Source: Lolium rigidum
Lineage: Eukaryota > Streptophyta > Magnoliopsida > Poales > Poaceae
Length of the DNA: 64,000 nucleotides
Direction of reading: 5' to 3'
Assembly: GCF_022539505.1 (NCBI RefSeq)
Contig: NC_061509.1
Span: 207,414,254-207,478,253, forward strand
Under the pieces are notes generated by a model. The model saw only the letters and a program-made list of their open reading frames with translations. It was not told where the DNA came from and searched no databases. Positions 1-10,818 of the stretch are shown one piece after another (within the stretch, counting starts at the first letter, position 1; each line of letters starts with the position of its first letter). The position numbers and the translations under genes are program-made.

Positions 1-152
1 AGTAGTAGCATTGCCAACACCAATTATTTTACCATTGATAGTAGGAGGTGTAGCAACATGTGAATCATTAACATTACTAGTGGTGGTAATAGTCCAAACT
101 TTAGCTACATTATTCTCTTTAGCTAGTTTTTCGTTTTATTCTCTTTAGCTAG

Positions 153-1369
153 TTATTCCCACCTAGCATGCAATTTAGCCATCAATCTAATATTCTCATT
201 AATTCGAACTTGGATGGCATTTGCTGTAGTAACAATCTTATTATCAATATCCTTATTAGGCATAACTTTCAATTTTAAAAGATCAACATCAGAGGCAAGA
301 CTATCAACCTTAGAAGCGAGAATATCAATTTTATCGAGCTTTTCCTCAACAGATTTGTCAAAAAGCAGTTTGTGTACTAATAAATTCTTTAAGCATGGCT
401 TCAAGACCAGGGGGTACACCCCTATTATTGTTGTAAGAATTCCCATAAGAATTACCATAACTATTACCATTAGCAGAAGGATATGGCCTATAGTTGTTAC
501 TAGAATTGTTCCTATAAGCATTGTTGTTGAAATTATTATTTTTGATGAAATTCACATAAACATGTTCTTTTTGGGCAACCAATGAAGCTAAAGGAACATT
601 ATTAGGATCAACATTAGATCTACCATTCACAAGCATAGACATAATAGCATCAATCTTATCACTCAAGGAGGAGGTTTCTTCAACAGAATTTACCTTCTTA
701 CCTTGCGGAGCTCTTTCCGTGTGCCATTCAGAGTAATTTGTCATCATATCATCATGAAGCTTTGTTGCCGCCCCCAAAGTGATGGACATAAAAGTACCTC
801 CAGCAGCTGAATCCAATAGGTTCCGCGAAGAAAAATTCAATCCTGCATAAAAGGTTTGGATGATCATCCAAGTAGTCGAGTCCATGGGTTGGGCAATTCT
901 TTACCAAAGATTTCATTCTCTCCCATACTTGAGCAACATGTTCATTATCTAATTGCTTAAAATTCATTATGCTACTTCTCAAAGATATTATTTTAGCGGG
1001 AGGATAATATCTACCAATAAAAGCATCCTTGCATTTAGTCCATGAATCAATACTATTTCTAGGCAGAGATAGCAACCAATCTTTAGCTCTTCCTCTTAAA
1101 GAGAAAGGAAACAATTTTAATTTTATAATGTCACCATCTACATCCTTATACTTTTGCATTTCACATAGTTCAACAAAATTATTAAGATGGGCAGCAGCAT
1201 CATCAGAACTAACACCAGAAAATTGCTCTCTCATAACAAGATTCAGTAAAGTAGGTTTAATTTCAAAGAATTCTGCTGTAGTAGCAGGTGGAGCAATAGG
1301 TGTGCATAAGAAATCATTATTATTTGCGCTAGTGAAGTCACACAACTTAGTATTCTCAACAGTACCCAT
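153..1369 (-). pseudogene. gag-like polyprotein fragment of element B, frameshifted
   Basis: The frame opens with ATG at 1369 and carries a retrotransposon gag-type core: residues reading SLRGRAKDWLLSLP and WTKCKDAFIGRYYPP match the plant gypsy gag (Retrotrans_gag) pattern. The product would pack element RNA into particles. The frame shifts near 885-890 (continues in a second frame reading AGLNFSSRNLLDSAAGGTF) and again near 365-420, ending in an Asn-rich, low-complexity stretch and a coiled-coil-like heptad segment (LDKIDILASKVDSLASDVDL). A 16-bp block (TTCTCTTTAGCTAGTT) is duplicated at about 113-152, where the frame is also disturbed. No zinc knuckle, protease or RT is visible before the window edge. 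Non-functional as a gag protein, by its frameshifts. Confidence 0.75.
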
Positions 1370-1593
1370 TTTAGTAGTAGTAAATAAAGCAAACTAGATA
1401 AAGTAAATGCAAGTAACTAATTTTTTGTGATTTCGATATAGAGAACAAGACAGTAAATAAAGTAAAACTAGCAACTAATTTTTTTTGTGTTTTTGATATA
1501 AGAAGCAAACAAAGCAGTAAATAAAATAAAGCAAGACAAAAACAAAGTAAAGAGATTGGAAGTGGAAGACTCCCCTTGCAGCGTGTCTTGATC

Positions 1594-1611
1594 TCCCCGG
1601 CAACGATGCCA
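1594..1611 (-). other. Primer-binding site of element B (tRNA-Asp type, imperfect)
   Basis: The plus strand reads TCCCCGGCAACGATGCCA, which matches the 3' end of plant tRNA-Asp at 16 of 18 positions. It lies 11 bp from the LTR boundary at 1623 and fixes the element's direction as minus. Confidence 0.75.
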
Positions 1612-2481
1612 GAAAAATAGCTTGATGCGTGCAGTCGACACGTCCGTTGGGAACCCCAAGAGGAAGGTGTGATGCGTACAGTAGCAAGTTTTCCCTCAGA
1701 AAGAAACCAAGGTTTATCGAACCAGTAGGAGCCAAGAAGCACGTTGAAGGTTGATGGCGGAGGCGTGTAGTGTGGCGCAACACCAGGGATTCCGGTGCCA
1801 ACGTGGAACCTGCACAACACAATCACAGAACTTTGCCCCAACGTAACAGCGAGGTTGTCAATCTCACCGGCTTGCTGTAAACAAAGGATTAGATGTATAG
1901 TGTGGAAGATGATGATTGTTTGCGAAGAACGATGAAAGAACAATTGCAGCAAGTTTGTATTTCAGATGTAAAGAATAGGACCGGGGTCCACAGATCACTA
2001 GTGGTGTCTCTCCCATAAGATAGCAAATGTTGGGTGAACAAATTACAGTTGGGCAATTGACAAATAAAGAAGGCATAACAATGCACATACATATATCATG
2101 ATGAGTACTATGAGATTTAATCAGGGCATTACGACAAAGTACATAGACCGCTATCCAAAGCATGCATCTATGCCTAAAAAGTCCACCTTCAGAGTTATCA
2201 TCCGACCCCCTCCAGTATTAAGTTGTAAACAACAGACAATTGTATTAAGTATGGTGCGTAATGTGATCAACACAAATATCCTTAGACAAAGCATCGATGT
2301 TTTATCCCTAGTAGCAACAGCACATCCACAACCTTAGAACTTTCTGTCACTCGTCCCGCATTTAATGGAGGCATGAACCCACTATCGAGCATAAATACTC
2401 CCTCTTGGAGTCACAAGTATCAACTTGGCCAGAGCCTCTACTAGCAACGGAGAGCATGCAAGAACATAAATAACATATATG

Positions 2482-3647
2482 TGTTGACGTCAGAAACCCC
2501 CTGGCGGGCAGAGACGGGCAACACGGTAGAGCCGGGAACAACTAGGGCTGCGGCTGGCCCTAGTCCCTCAGAGCGACGGCCCGCAAAGCCTCCTGGTCGC
2601 ACGCACCGATGTTTATCACAAGGGCGTGCCACCTGACCTATACCTGGTCAGGAAGGTGTGGATGATGCCTCGCTTAGTTTCCTGCAGGGCACACACGTAA
2701 ACGTTAAATACGAGCCTCGATCGGCTCTCGGGTTATCCCGTGAATCGGCTCAAAGAGCCGATCCACCCATGATTCAGACGGGGTGTCCGAATATATGGTG
2801 GTCCTGCTTGATCAAGGTAAAGCTAATGAGATCTACGACGATGTGGGGTTTTCACCGCATAATCGGATCGTCCTACTCCAGGTTGGGCCTCGCGGCCACG
2901 CACGGTGATCGTAAGCCGATCCTAAACAAGGCCTAAAAACCAACACGAGGTTGATCCTCGGAACATCCTGCTTAGGGCCAACGAACGACACCCTACGTGC
3001 CGCTGGATCCTCCCCCTTTGTAAGGCCTAACTATTGCAGATATTAAACTAATCCTTGTAGAACAAGGAGCAATCGTAACGGATCAGATCTACTAAACTAT
3101 GATCAAGCGGGGTGCCGCCCTACACCTGAGATAGGTGTAAGGGCGGCTAGACATGCAAGGGTTGCACTACGAAAGCATGCAGCATGAAGAACAATGCTAA
3201 CCCTAACATGTCTAAGATAACTACGTTGCTCGCCATCAAAAAGGCTTCGATACGAGCAACGCATGAACAACGTGGGCAGGCTTGTGCTGCCTAGATCGCA
3301 AGATGCGATCTAGGCAGCATGATGCTTACCGGTAGAAACCCTCGAGACGAAGGGGTTGGCGATGCGCCGAGATTTGTTTGTGGTTGAACGTTGGTTGTTG
3401 TTTATTCCATAAACCCTAGATACATATTTATAGTCCAGGGGACTTTCTAATGTGGGCGTGCACCAAACCGTGCACAAGTAAGATTCTAACTCTAAACTAA
3501 GATGCGATCTAATATGTTACAGATACACGGGCAATTAAGCCCAACTTGGTAAAAGGCCGATTCACGTATCTCTTCTATATATATATATTCTTCACGTCCA
3601 TCTCGATCGCGGCCCACCTCTGACTCGGTCAAATTCTGGTGATAACA
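2482..3647 (-). repeat. 3' LTR of element C
   Basis: It is 1,166 bp long with TGTTG...TAACA ends, and nearly identical to 8378-9543. It holds an AT microsatellite near 3579-3589 that is two bases longer in the other copy, and a 31-bp near-palindrome around 3287-3317 (GCTGCCTAGATCGCA and its complement). Confidence 0.93.
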
Positions 3648-3660
3648 CATGCCCCCCTGG
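3648..3660 (-). other. Polypurine tract of element C
   Basis: The minus strand reads CCAGGGGGGCATG immediately before the 3' LTR. This is the expected site for plus-strand priming and it confirms the minus orientation. Confidence 0.7.
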
Positions 3661-3930
3661 TTTTGGAAATGACATTTCCAAAATCATTACGCCTTCTTTC
3701 GTCGGGTCATGTCGCGACAGAGCAGAGCTACCACAGAATCTTCCATCATTACGCCTCGCCTCTCGGGCTTCTCTGTATGAACTGTCAATTTCGGCCTCAC
3801 GTCCTCGAGAACCGTCATGGCATTAAATCTCCACTACACTCTCTTTATTTATCTGTGCCAAACGGTTCACCACTCCATCGCCTTGTTCTGCTCTGTTCAC
3901 CAAACCAAAAACCCTTCTCTCCTCGCAGCC

Positions 3931-4365
3931 ATGTCTTCCTCTTCCTCCTCCGCTTCAGGCACCTCTCTCCAACCGTTGCCGAAGAACAAAGAAGAGGACG
4001 ATCTCCGCTCCAGGGCGCACCCCATCTCCTCTGACAAGGAGAAGAAGGGAGGAGAAGCGGAGAAGACCAAGGCCTCCCCCTCCGCCAGGCTCCCGCCGAA
4101 GAAGCGCTCACACATGTGGGCGGACAGCGAGGACGATGATGATGACGAGGAAGAAGAAGATGAGGAGGAGGAAGATGATTCCTCCGCCTCCATTGGGTAT
4201 CCTCCAACGAAGCGCTTCCGCGGCTGGGCGGATAGCGAGGACGATGACGATGACGAGGAGGAGGAGGAGGCTCCAGCCGACGGCTGGGGTAGCAGCAGCG
4301 AGGAGCTTCCTGGGAGCAGCGCCGACGATCTCGACGACGGCGACGATAAGGACAGCGACGACTAG
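3931..4365 (+). CDS. Acidic extra ORF in antisense to element C
   Basis: An ATG at 3931 opens 144 codons ending TAG at 4363-4365. The protein starts with a Ser-rich stretch, then a Lys/Glu-rich middle, then two copies of a module reading WADSEDDDDDEEEE, each preceded by a short basic patch (PKKRSHM and PTKRFRG), and ends in an Asp/Ser-rich tail. The basic patches could act as nuclear-localisation signals; the acidic runs resemble those of histone-binding or transcription-acidic proteins. Both readings are inference. A TTTATTTAT sequence about 85 bp upstream could be a TATA box. The ORF runs opposite to gag, between gag and the 3' LTR, where extra antisense ORFs are known in some plant Ty3/gypsy lineages. 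Function unknown; it may also be composition-driven. Confidence 0.5.
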   Translation: MSSSSSSASGTSLQPLPKNKEEDDLRSRAHPISSDKEKKGGEAEKTKASPSARLPPKKRSHMWADSEDDDDDEEEEDEEEEDDSSASIGYPPTKRFRGWADSEDDDDDEEEEEAPADGWGSSSEELPGSSADDLDDGDDKDSDD

Positions 4366-5557
4366 TAGAGTAGGACTAGCAGTAGTAGTGCACTAGGCAC
4401 TAGATCCCTCTTTTGAGAGCCATCGGCTCCTCTTGTAAAGCCGCTCCTTTGAATTAATGAGAATTGTTCTTCCAATTTCTCCTTTCATTAATCCAACTTC
4501 CATCCTCCCGCTTGCCACACCAAGACCGATAGTAACGAATCGGGCTATTATTGTTTTTCTCGACCGTGGCGTTTTGCAGTCCCGCAGCCGATGACCATCC
4601 ATCGGCTAATTTGAGAACCCAGTCTCTTCCTTTTCTTGCAGCACCGGCACGGTCCAATCCTCGTACCAGACGACGGCTTTTCCCTTCCCAGTTCTTCCTG
4701 AGAAGATCATGATGCAGTGACAGCCGAGGTAACTCCAATCGGCTCTTAAAAACAAGGCACCTACCAGGCCTGTTGCCCCCCGAGTCTCAGCCAAGGCAGA
4801 ACAGAGACGAGGATACGCAAACTAGCTGTATGGACCTGGGTTTGATCACGTTTGAGGGAGCTTCTTATGCAGAGCCAGCCGATTTGAACATAAACCGGCT
4901 TCTCAAAGCAGAGAGCCTTCAAGGTGAGCTGCCCTCCGAGCTTCTTCAGTTCTTGCCGGCCAGATCGGCTCCTTTCCTTTGGTGGATCTGATGCAATTCA
5001 TCCTTGACCTGATCTGCACGTCCAGGCTGCTCTTGGTCTTATCCTTGAAGAGAGGATCCGAGCTCTTAAGCTACTCCATTAAGGAGTTCTTTCATTAAAA
5101 CCCTCTTCGTGCTCCACTGACCCTCTGATCGTATCAGTTATTCCTCTTGAGTCGATGGCCACGCATCGGCTTCCATATCCTTAAGTCGATGTCTGCTGCA
5201 TCGGCTGTGCTCGAAAATTTTCGAATTTTCAGATTTTTTTTTACGGCCGACTAGTGCATCGGCCCCCATATTCCAATACCCATCACCAAAAGATGAGACG
5301 CTTCCATTGCATATCCTCGTGTTCTATCTACCTGGGTGCCCCCTCGAGCCGATTCTGTCAAGAGAATTGATGGTATCGGCTCTGTTGGATAACATGCTGA
5401 ACCCAGGCAGAATGGTGGGTGAGGATAATTTTGGCCGATTGCTGGAATCGGCCTTCACGTTGCTTGCTCGGTGAAGGTTTTGTAAGTTCCCTTCATAAAT
5501 TTTTGGGGCCGATCACAAGGACCAGCCTCGCCATGTTTGCTCCTTGACGTGCTCTTG
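4366..5557. other. Non-coding 3' internal region of element C, rich in GCCGAT/ATCGGC
   Basis: No coding frame is convincing here. The stretch contains many GCCGAT and ATCGGC hexamers, often as inverted pairs 5-25 bp apart (for example near 4588-4606, 5248-5263, 5348-5382 and 5434-5452). The same hexamers recur in the LTR and in the gag region. Purpose unknown. Confidence 0.5.
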
Positions 5558-8316
5558 CTACTCGTTCAGGCCGGTAGACAAAACCAGCCCAATCTCTGAC
5601 TTTATCATGTTGGTGCGCTTGCTATCGTCCATCTTGGATGTATCGTGTAACCGTGGAGCACCGAGCTTCGTCGGAAGAACGAGCACCATGTTTGTGCCAG
5701 CCGATGTTTCATCATCGGCTTTCCTTTGCTTGGGGCGCCACTCCATTTTTCGTGGACGACCCTCTTCATCCAGGGTTCGCTGAACCTTCGCAGCCGAATC
5801 AGGCCTTGCCTTCCTCAATGTATGCAAGTATAACCTCTCGGCTTCTTCCAGGCTGCGCAATCGTTGAACCCTCGCGTTTCGGGAACGGCTAAGTCCGTCG
5901 GGGCACCACCTTGGCCGGTGGTACCTGTCTTCTTCTTCTCCCTCGTCTTCCGAATCTTCGAGATCTTCCAACCGAGGGGACTCAGCTCGTTTGCTCTGTG
6001 GCGGGAGAGGTCCCAAGCGCTCGAACACGGACACGTTGGCTGCCTCCTTCTTTTTTCGGTTGCATTCTGGGCAATTGCCGATTGTTGGCAATCGGCTCAT
6101 TCCTGAATCCCAGCAGTGCCTGAAGAAAGGACAATCCCAGTGCCTGTCCTCGTCGTCCCGCTCCCTTGCCTTTCCCTTGGCGCCACGCTCGTGCTCCTCC
6201 TCATCACGATTATGCCGACGATGTCTTCTAGCCGACGATCTCTTTCATCATCATCGCTGGACCGTCGGCGTTGGTCGTACTGACTCACATACTTGTTGAG
6301 GAGGTGATCAGAGAGAGGTCGTTGATATCTTATGTTCTTCACTTCTCCCTCTGTTACGTAGCGCTTGCCGTCTTGGTGGAGCCGATCGCGTGGAGCGGCC
6401 TCCTCTGTATCTTTGCTATGAGAGCAGCTGCCCTCATCTCCATCCTTGCCAGCGTGATGTCCAAGATCTACCATGTTGATATTGCACAGGAAACTCGGCT
6501 GGCACCCTGCATGGCAAGCATACTCCACCATGTTCACGGCGGGAAAGGGGTGTGTGTCGACCTTCATGGCGTATTGGTTGAAAATCAACCGTCCGTTTTC
6601 TATCGCCATTTGGATCTGCTGCCGCCACACCCTGCAATCGTTGGTGGCATGGGAGAGCGAGTTATGCCATTTGCAGTATGGCTTTCCATTCAGCTCTTGC
6701 GCCGTGGGGAATTTGAGACCTTCAGGTATCTTCAACTGCTTTTCCTTGAGTAGGAGGTCGAAGATTTGCTCAGTCTTGGTCACGTCAAAATCAAATCCCC
6801 GGGGCGGGCCTCGGTGGCTTTACCCATTTGCAGGACACGGGGTTCCTCCCCGAGTCCACTCAGCCACTCGCTACTTCTTGGTCCCCCGCAGGAACTTCGT
6901 CTTCCTCTCGCATCGACCAGGGCTATCGCACGCTTGAACTTGTCTTGGTACAGGTCCGGGTGGCGCTGTTCATATGCTGAAAGTTTCGAACCATGTGCGC
7001 CAGCGAGGATAATCTGCTTGGGAGGCCATGTCCTTGAGCTGTGTTGCAAGGCCTCGCTACCGCCAACTCGATCGCTTCCTTTTCAGTTATACGAACCGAA
7101 AAGCATCGGTTCCTAATGGTCCTGAAGCGCCGGACGTATTCCGCCACCGTCTCCCCGCGCTTCGTCGTACTTGCGCTAGATCGGCTAAACCAACATCGGA
7201 AGCCTCTGAGTGATATTGCTCATGGAACTGCTCTTCCAATCGCTTCCGTGTTTGGATGGAGTTCGGTGGTAGCGATGTGTACCACCCGAAAGCCGATCCC
7301 GTGAGGGACTGCGAGAAGAACCTCACGCGCAACTCATCTGACGCTGAGATCGTGCCCAGCTGTGCCAAATATCGGCTCACATGCTCGATGGAGCTGGACC
7401 CGTCTGACCCACTGAACTTTGTGAAGTTCGGGAGCCGATATTTGGGTGGCAGCGGGATCAGTTCGTAGCTGTTGGGGTACGGCTTGGTGTAGCCGAACGC
7501 CTTCCTTTTCGGCATCATACCGAACTGATCTTTCGGAATTGTACAAATCTGATCCGCTGTGATGGCTGAAGGTGTCGAACCCTGAAGATTCGCCGGGGTG
7601 GCATACTTAACCAGCCATGCTTGCTTTTCCGGTTCTAAGCCAACCGCAGGAGCTGGGCTTTGGAGGTTTGTCGGGGTGGCGTACTTAGCCAGCCACGATC
7701 GCTTCTCGAGATCGGCTCCCGACGTTCCTCCCGCCGTTCCGGAGGCCGCTGTCATTGCAGCCTGGTTCGAGAGTGCCCGAGCGTTGCGGTCCGGTACGTA
7801 TGCGCACGAGTATCCGTGCGGGACCTCCTTAGGTGGCTCAGGTAGGAATTGGTAGTCACTAGGATCACCACCAATCTTGTAGACGACGTATGCCGATGAG
7901 TTCGGCAGTTCCGGTGCTACCCATGCGAACGGCTGGGGCTGGGGCGGCATCTCTCCTTTGAATGTCCCCAGAGCCGGTCCCGACGGGGAGTACCGATGAC
8001 TCATGATTTCCTGGACGACGCGCAAGGCAACACGCTCCAAGGTGTTCACCAGGCTCTCAGAGTGGCGGTGCAGCGATTGAGCCACCATGTAGTTGATCTC
8101 CTGCCGCAGCGACCTGGTGCGTTCTTCTGACGGGGCGGACAGGTCCACTCCATCGAGCGCGCCTTCAGGTGTGAAACCCTTCCACCTGACGCCATGGGAG
8201 CGGGTTCGGTGGAAGGAGCCGATGAGTTCGGCTTCGAAGGTTGCCTTGGTCTCGTCATGCTTCTTCTTGAGCTCATCAGGCAGATCCTTATACGTGACCG
8301 GAGTGTCTTCCGCCAT
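5558..8316 (-). pseudogene. gag-like polyprotein of element C, frameshifted
   Basis: The ATG at 8316 starts a frame reading MAEDTPVTYKDLPDELKKK. It runs through a repeated module (LAKYATPTNLQ / LVKYATPANLQ) to a gag core with FTKFSGSDGSSSIEHVSRYL and TGSAFGWYTSLPPNS. Near 7150 the frame breaks and continues as ETVAEYVRRFRTIRNRC and then KFKRAIALVDA. Another frame from 6783 gives an unusual zinc-binding pattern, CKWHNSLSHATNDC. A last frame (6100-5558) has a CPEC motif and an acidic patch, and ends at VLVLPTKLGAPR, near where autonomous relatives would continue into protease. Gag would form the particle for the element RNA. At least two frame breaks suggest this copy is dead in coding terms, although its young LTRs show it was mobilised recently. 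Confidence 0.7.
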
Positions 8317-8377
8317 CTTGGATGTAGATGGCGATGTCGTGGATGTCGTCGACTGTCCCACCGGCGTGCCGAGAATG

Positions 8378-9543
8378 TGTTGACGTCGAAACCCCCGGCG
8401 GGCAGAGACGGGCAACACGGTAGAGCCGGGAACAACTAGGGCTGCGGCTGGCCCTAGTCCCTCGGAGCGACGGCCCGCAAAGCCTCCCGGTCGCACGCAC
8501 CGATGTTTATCACAAGGGCGTGCCACCTGACCTATACCGGTGAGGAAGGTGTGGATGATGCCTCGCTTAGTTTCCTGCAGGGCACACACGTAAACGTTAA
8601 ATACGAGCCTCGATCGGCTCTCAAGTTATCCTGTGAATCGGCTCAAAGAGCCGATCCACCCATGATTCAGACGGGGTGTCCGAATATATGGTGGTCCTGC
8701 TTGATCAAGGTAAAGCTAATGAGATCTACGACGATGTGGGGTTTTCACCGCATAATCGGATCGTCCTACTCCAGAGTTGGGCCTCGCGGCCACGCACGGT
8801 GATCGTAAGCCGATCCTAAACAAGGCCTAAAAACCAACACGAGGTTGATCCTCGGAACATCCTCGCTTAGGGCCAACGAATGACACCCTACGTGCCGCTG
8901 GATCCTCCCCCTTTGTAAGGCCTAACTATTGCAGATATTAAACTAATCCTTGTAGAACAAGGAGCAATCGTAACGGATCAGATCTACTAAACTATGATCA
9001 AGCGGGGTGCCGCCCCTACACCTGAGATAGGTGTAAGGGCGGCTAGACATGCAAGGGTTGCACTACGAAAGCATGCAGCATGAAGAACAATGCTAACCCT
9101 AACATGTCTAAGATAACTACGTTGCTCGCCATCAAAAAGGCTTCAGTACGAGCAACACATGAACAACGTGGGCAGGCTTGTGCTGCCTAGATCGCAAGAT
9201 GCGATCTAGGCAGCATGATGCTTACCGGTAGACCCTCGAGACGAAGGGGTTGGTGATGCGCCGAGATTTGTTTGTGGTTGAACGTTGGTTGTTGTTTATT
9301 CCATAAACCCTAGATACATATTTATAGTCCAGGGGACTTTCTAATGTGGGCGTGCACCAAACCGTGCACAAGTAAGATTCTAACTCTAAACTAAGATGCG
9401 ATCTAATATGTTACAGATACACGGGCAATTAAGCCCAACTTGGTAAAAGGCCGATTCACGTATCTCTTCTATATATATATATATTCTTCACGTCCATCTC
9501 GATCGCGGCCCACCTCTGACTCGGTCAAATTCTGGTGATAACA
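8378..9543 (-). repeat. 5' LTR of element C
   Basis: It is 1,166 bp, ends in GATAACA at 9543 and is followed by the ATATG duplication. It matches 2482-3647 apart from scattered substitutions and one- or two-base indels. Confidence 0.93.
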
Positions 9544-10291
9544 ATATGATAGATTGATAATCAACTTGACATAGTATTCAATATTCATCGGATCCCAACA
9601 AACACAACATGAAGGATTACAAATAGATGATCTTGATCATGATAGGAAGCTCACAAGATCTAACATGATAGCACAATGAGGAGAAGACGACCATCTAGCT
9701 ACTGCTATGGACCCATAGTCCAGGGGTGAACTACTCACACATCGATCCGGAGGCGATCATGGCGATGAAGAGACCTTCGGGAGATGATTCCCCTCTCCGG
9801 CATGGTGTCGGAGGCGATCTCCTGAATCCTCCGAGATGGGATTGGCGGCGGCGGCGTCTCTGGAAGGTTTTCCGTATCGTGGCTCTCGGTACTGGGGGTT
9901 TCGCGACGAAGGCTTTAAGTAGGCGGAAGGGCAGGTCAGAAGGCGCCACGGGGGCCCCACACAACAGGCTGGCGCGGCCAGGGCCTAGGCCGCGCCGCCT
10001 TGTTGTGTCGTCGCCTCGTGGCCCCACTTCGTTTACTCCTCAGACTTCTGGAAGCTTCGTGGAAAAATAGGACCCTGGGCGTTGATTTCGTCCAATTCCG
10101 AGAATATTTCCTTACTAGGATTTCTGAAACCAAAAACAGCGAGAAAACAAGAATCGGCTCTTCGGCATCTCGTCAATAGGTTAGTGCCGGAAAATGCATA
10201 AATATGACATATAATGTGTATAAAACATGTGAGTATCATCATAAAAGTAGCATGGAACATAAGAAATTATAGATACGTTTGGGACGTATCA

Positions 10292-10553
10292 CATTGGAAG
10301 TAGTATCAACTATTTTCTGGTGTCATTGCCTCTGTGTTACTATTACTACTGCTGTGTTACTGTTACTATTGCTCTCATATCACTGCTACTTTCACATCAC
10401 CCCTGTTACTAGTGCTTTTCCAGGTGCAGCTGAATTCACAACTCAGTTGTTAAGGCTTATAAGTATTCTTTACCTCCCCTTGTGTCGAATCAATAAATTT
10501 GGGTTTTACTTCCCTCGAAGACTGTTGCGATCCCCTATACTTGTGGGTTATCA
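10292..10553 (+). repeat. Element E 5' LTR, 3' portion
   Basis: It aligns without net indels to 21,620-21,881 and ends in GTGGGTTATCA before the primer site. It includes a candidate polyadenylation motif (AATAAA, 10,491-10,496). Element B is inserted immediately to its left. Confidence 0.8.
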
Positions 10554-10564
10554 AGACTATTTTC

Positions 10565-10582
10565 TGGCGCCGTTGCTGGGGA
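10565..10582 (+). other. Primer-binding site of element E (tRNA-Asp)
   Basis: TGGCGCCGTTGCTGGGGA matches the complement of the tRNA-Asp 3' end at 17 of 18 positions. It lies 11 bp after the LTR end. Confidence 0.8.
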
Positions 10583-10818
10583 GGCATAGCTCTACTCATA
10601 AGTTCACCTGGGGAGTACACTCTACCTCTCTCTCTGTTTTTGTTTTATTTTATTTTGTTTTGCTTAGTTTACTTTTGTCTAGTTTACTTGTGCTTAGTTT
10701 ATTTCTGTCTAGTATTATTTTGCTTAGTTTACTTTTGTCTAGTTTTTTTTGCCTTGTTCTTATATATACCCAAAAATCCATAAAAATTTGAAAAACCGAA
10801 AAATTAAAAACTGTTGCT

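Larger units (their letters stand above)
2482..9543 (-). mobile_element. Element C: complete gag-only (non-autonomous) gypsy-type LTR retrotransposon with an antisense extra ORF
   Basis: Two 1,166-bp LTRs (2482-3647 and 8378-9543) begin TGTTGACG and end GATAACA. They are flanked by a perfect 5-bp target duplication ATATG, so both ends are certain. The LTRs differ at only some 1-2% of positions by eye, so the insertion is young. On the minus strand the internal part runs from the primer side at 8377, through gag-like frames (8316 to 5558), to a purine tract next to the 3' LTR at 3648. No protease, RT, RNase H or integrase is present, so it must have used proteins of a partner element. The 1.2 kb between gag and the antisense ORF is non-coding and packed with GCCGAT/ATCGGC hexamers. 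The element is inserted in the LTR of element B. Confidence 0.9.
1..10291 (-). mobile_element. Element B: Ty3/gypsy LTR retrotransposon, 5' portion (gag, primer site, 5' LTR), interrupted by element C
   Basis: Seen: reading the minus strand from 10,291 downward there is an LTR (ends at 1623), a primer-binding site (1594-1611) and a gag frame (1369 to 153), so the element points left and its pol and 3' LTR lie outside the window. The LTR starts TGATACGTC on the minus strand and is split by a complete 7.06 kb element (C) plus its 5-bp duplication. Without that insertion the LTR is about 1.6 kb. Element B sits in the 5' LTR of element E: E sequence resumes at 10,292 and matches the intact 3' LTR copy from 21,620. 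Known: tRNA-Asp priming is typical of Athila-type gypsy elements. Inference: B is an Athila-related element with a decayed gag. Confidence 0.8.
1623..10291 (-). repeat. 5' LTR of element B, split by element C (parts 1623-2481 and 9549-10,291)
   Basis: The left part starts TGATGCG at 1623 and the right part ends GACGTATCA at 10,291, giving TGAT...ATCA termini. The right part (from about 9730) is recognisably related to the last 550 bp of the element D LTRs: both share blocks such as GTTGATTTCGTCCAATTC and TCTCGTCAATAGGTTAG. So B and D belong to related families with different internal regions. The split is exact: ATATG is present at 2477-2481 and at 9544-9548. Confidence 0.75.

Noticed and set aside
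3845..4207. Minus-strand frames of 98-120 codons across the acidic ORF
   Set aside because: They are reverse-frame shadows (poly-Ser and Arg/His-rich) of the GA-rich acidic code.
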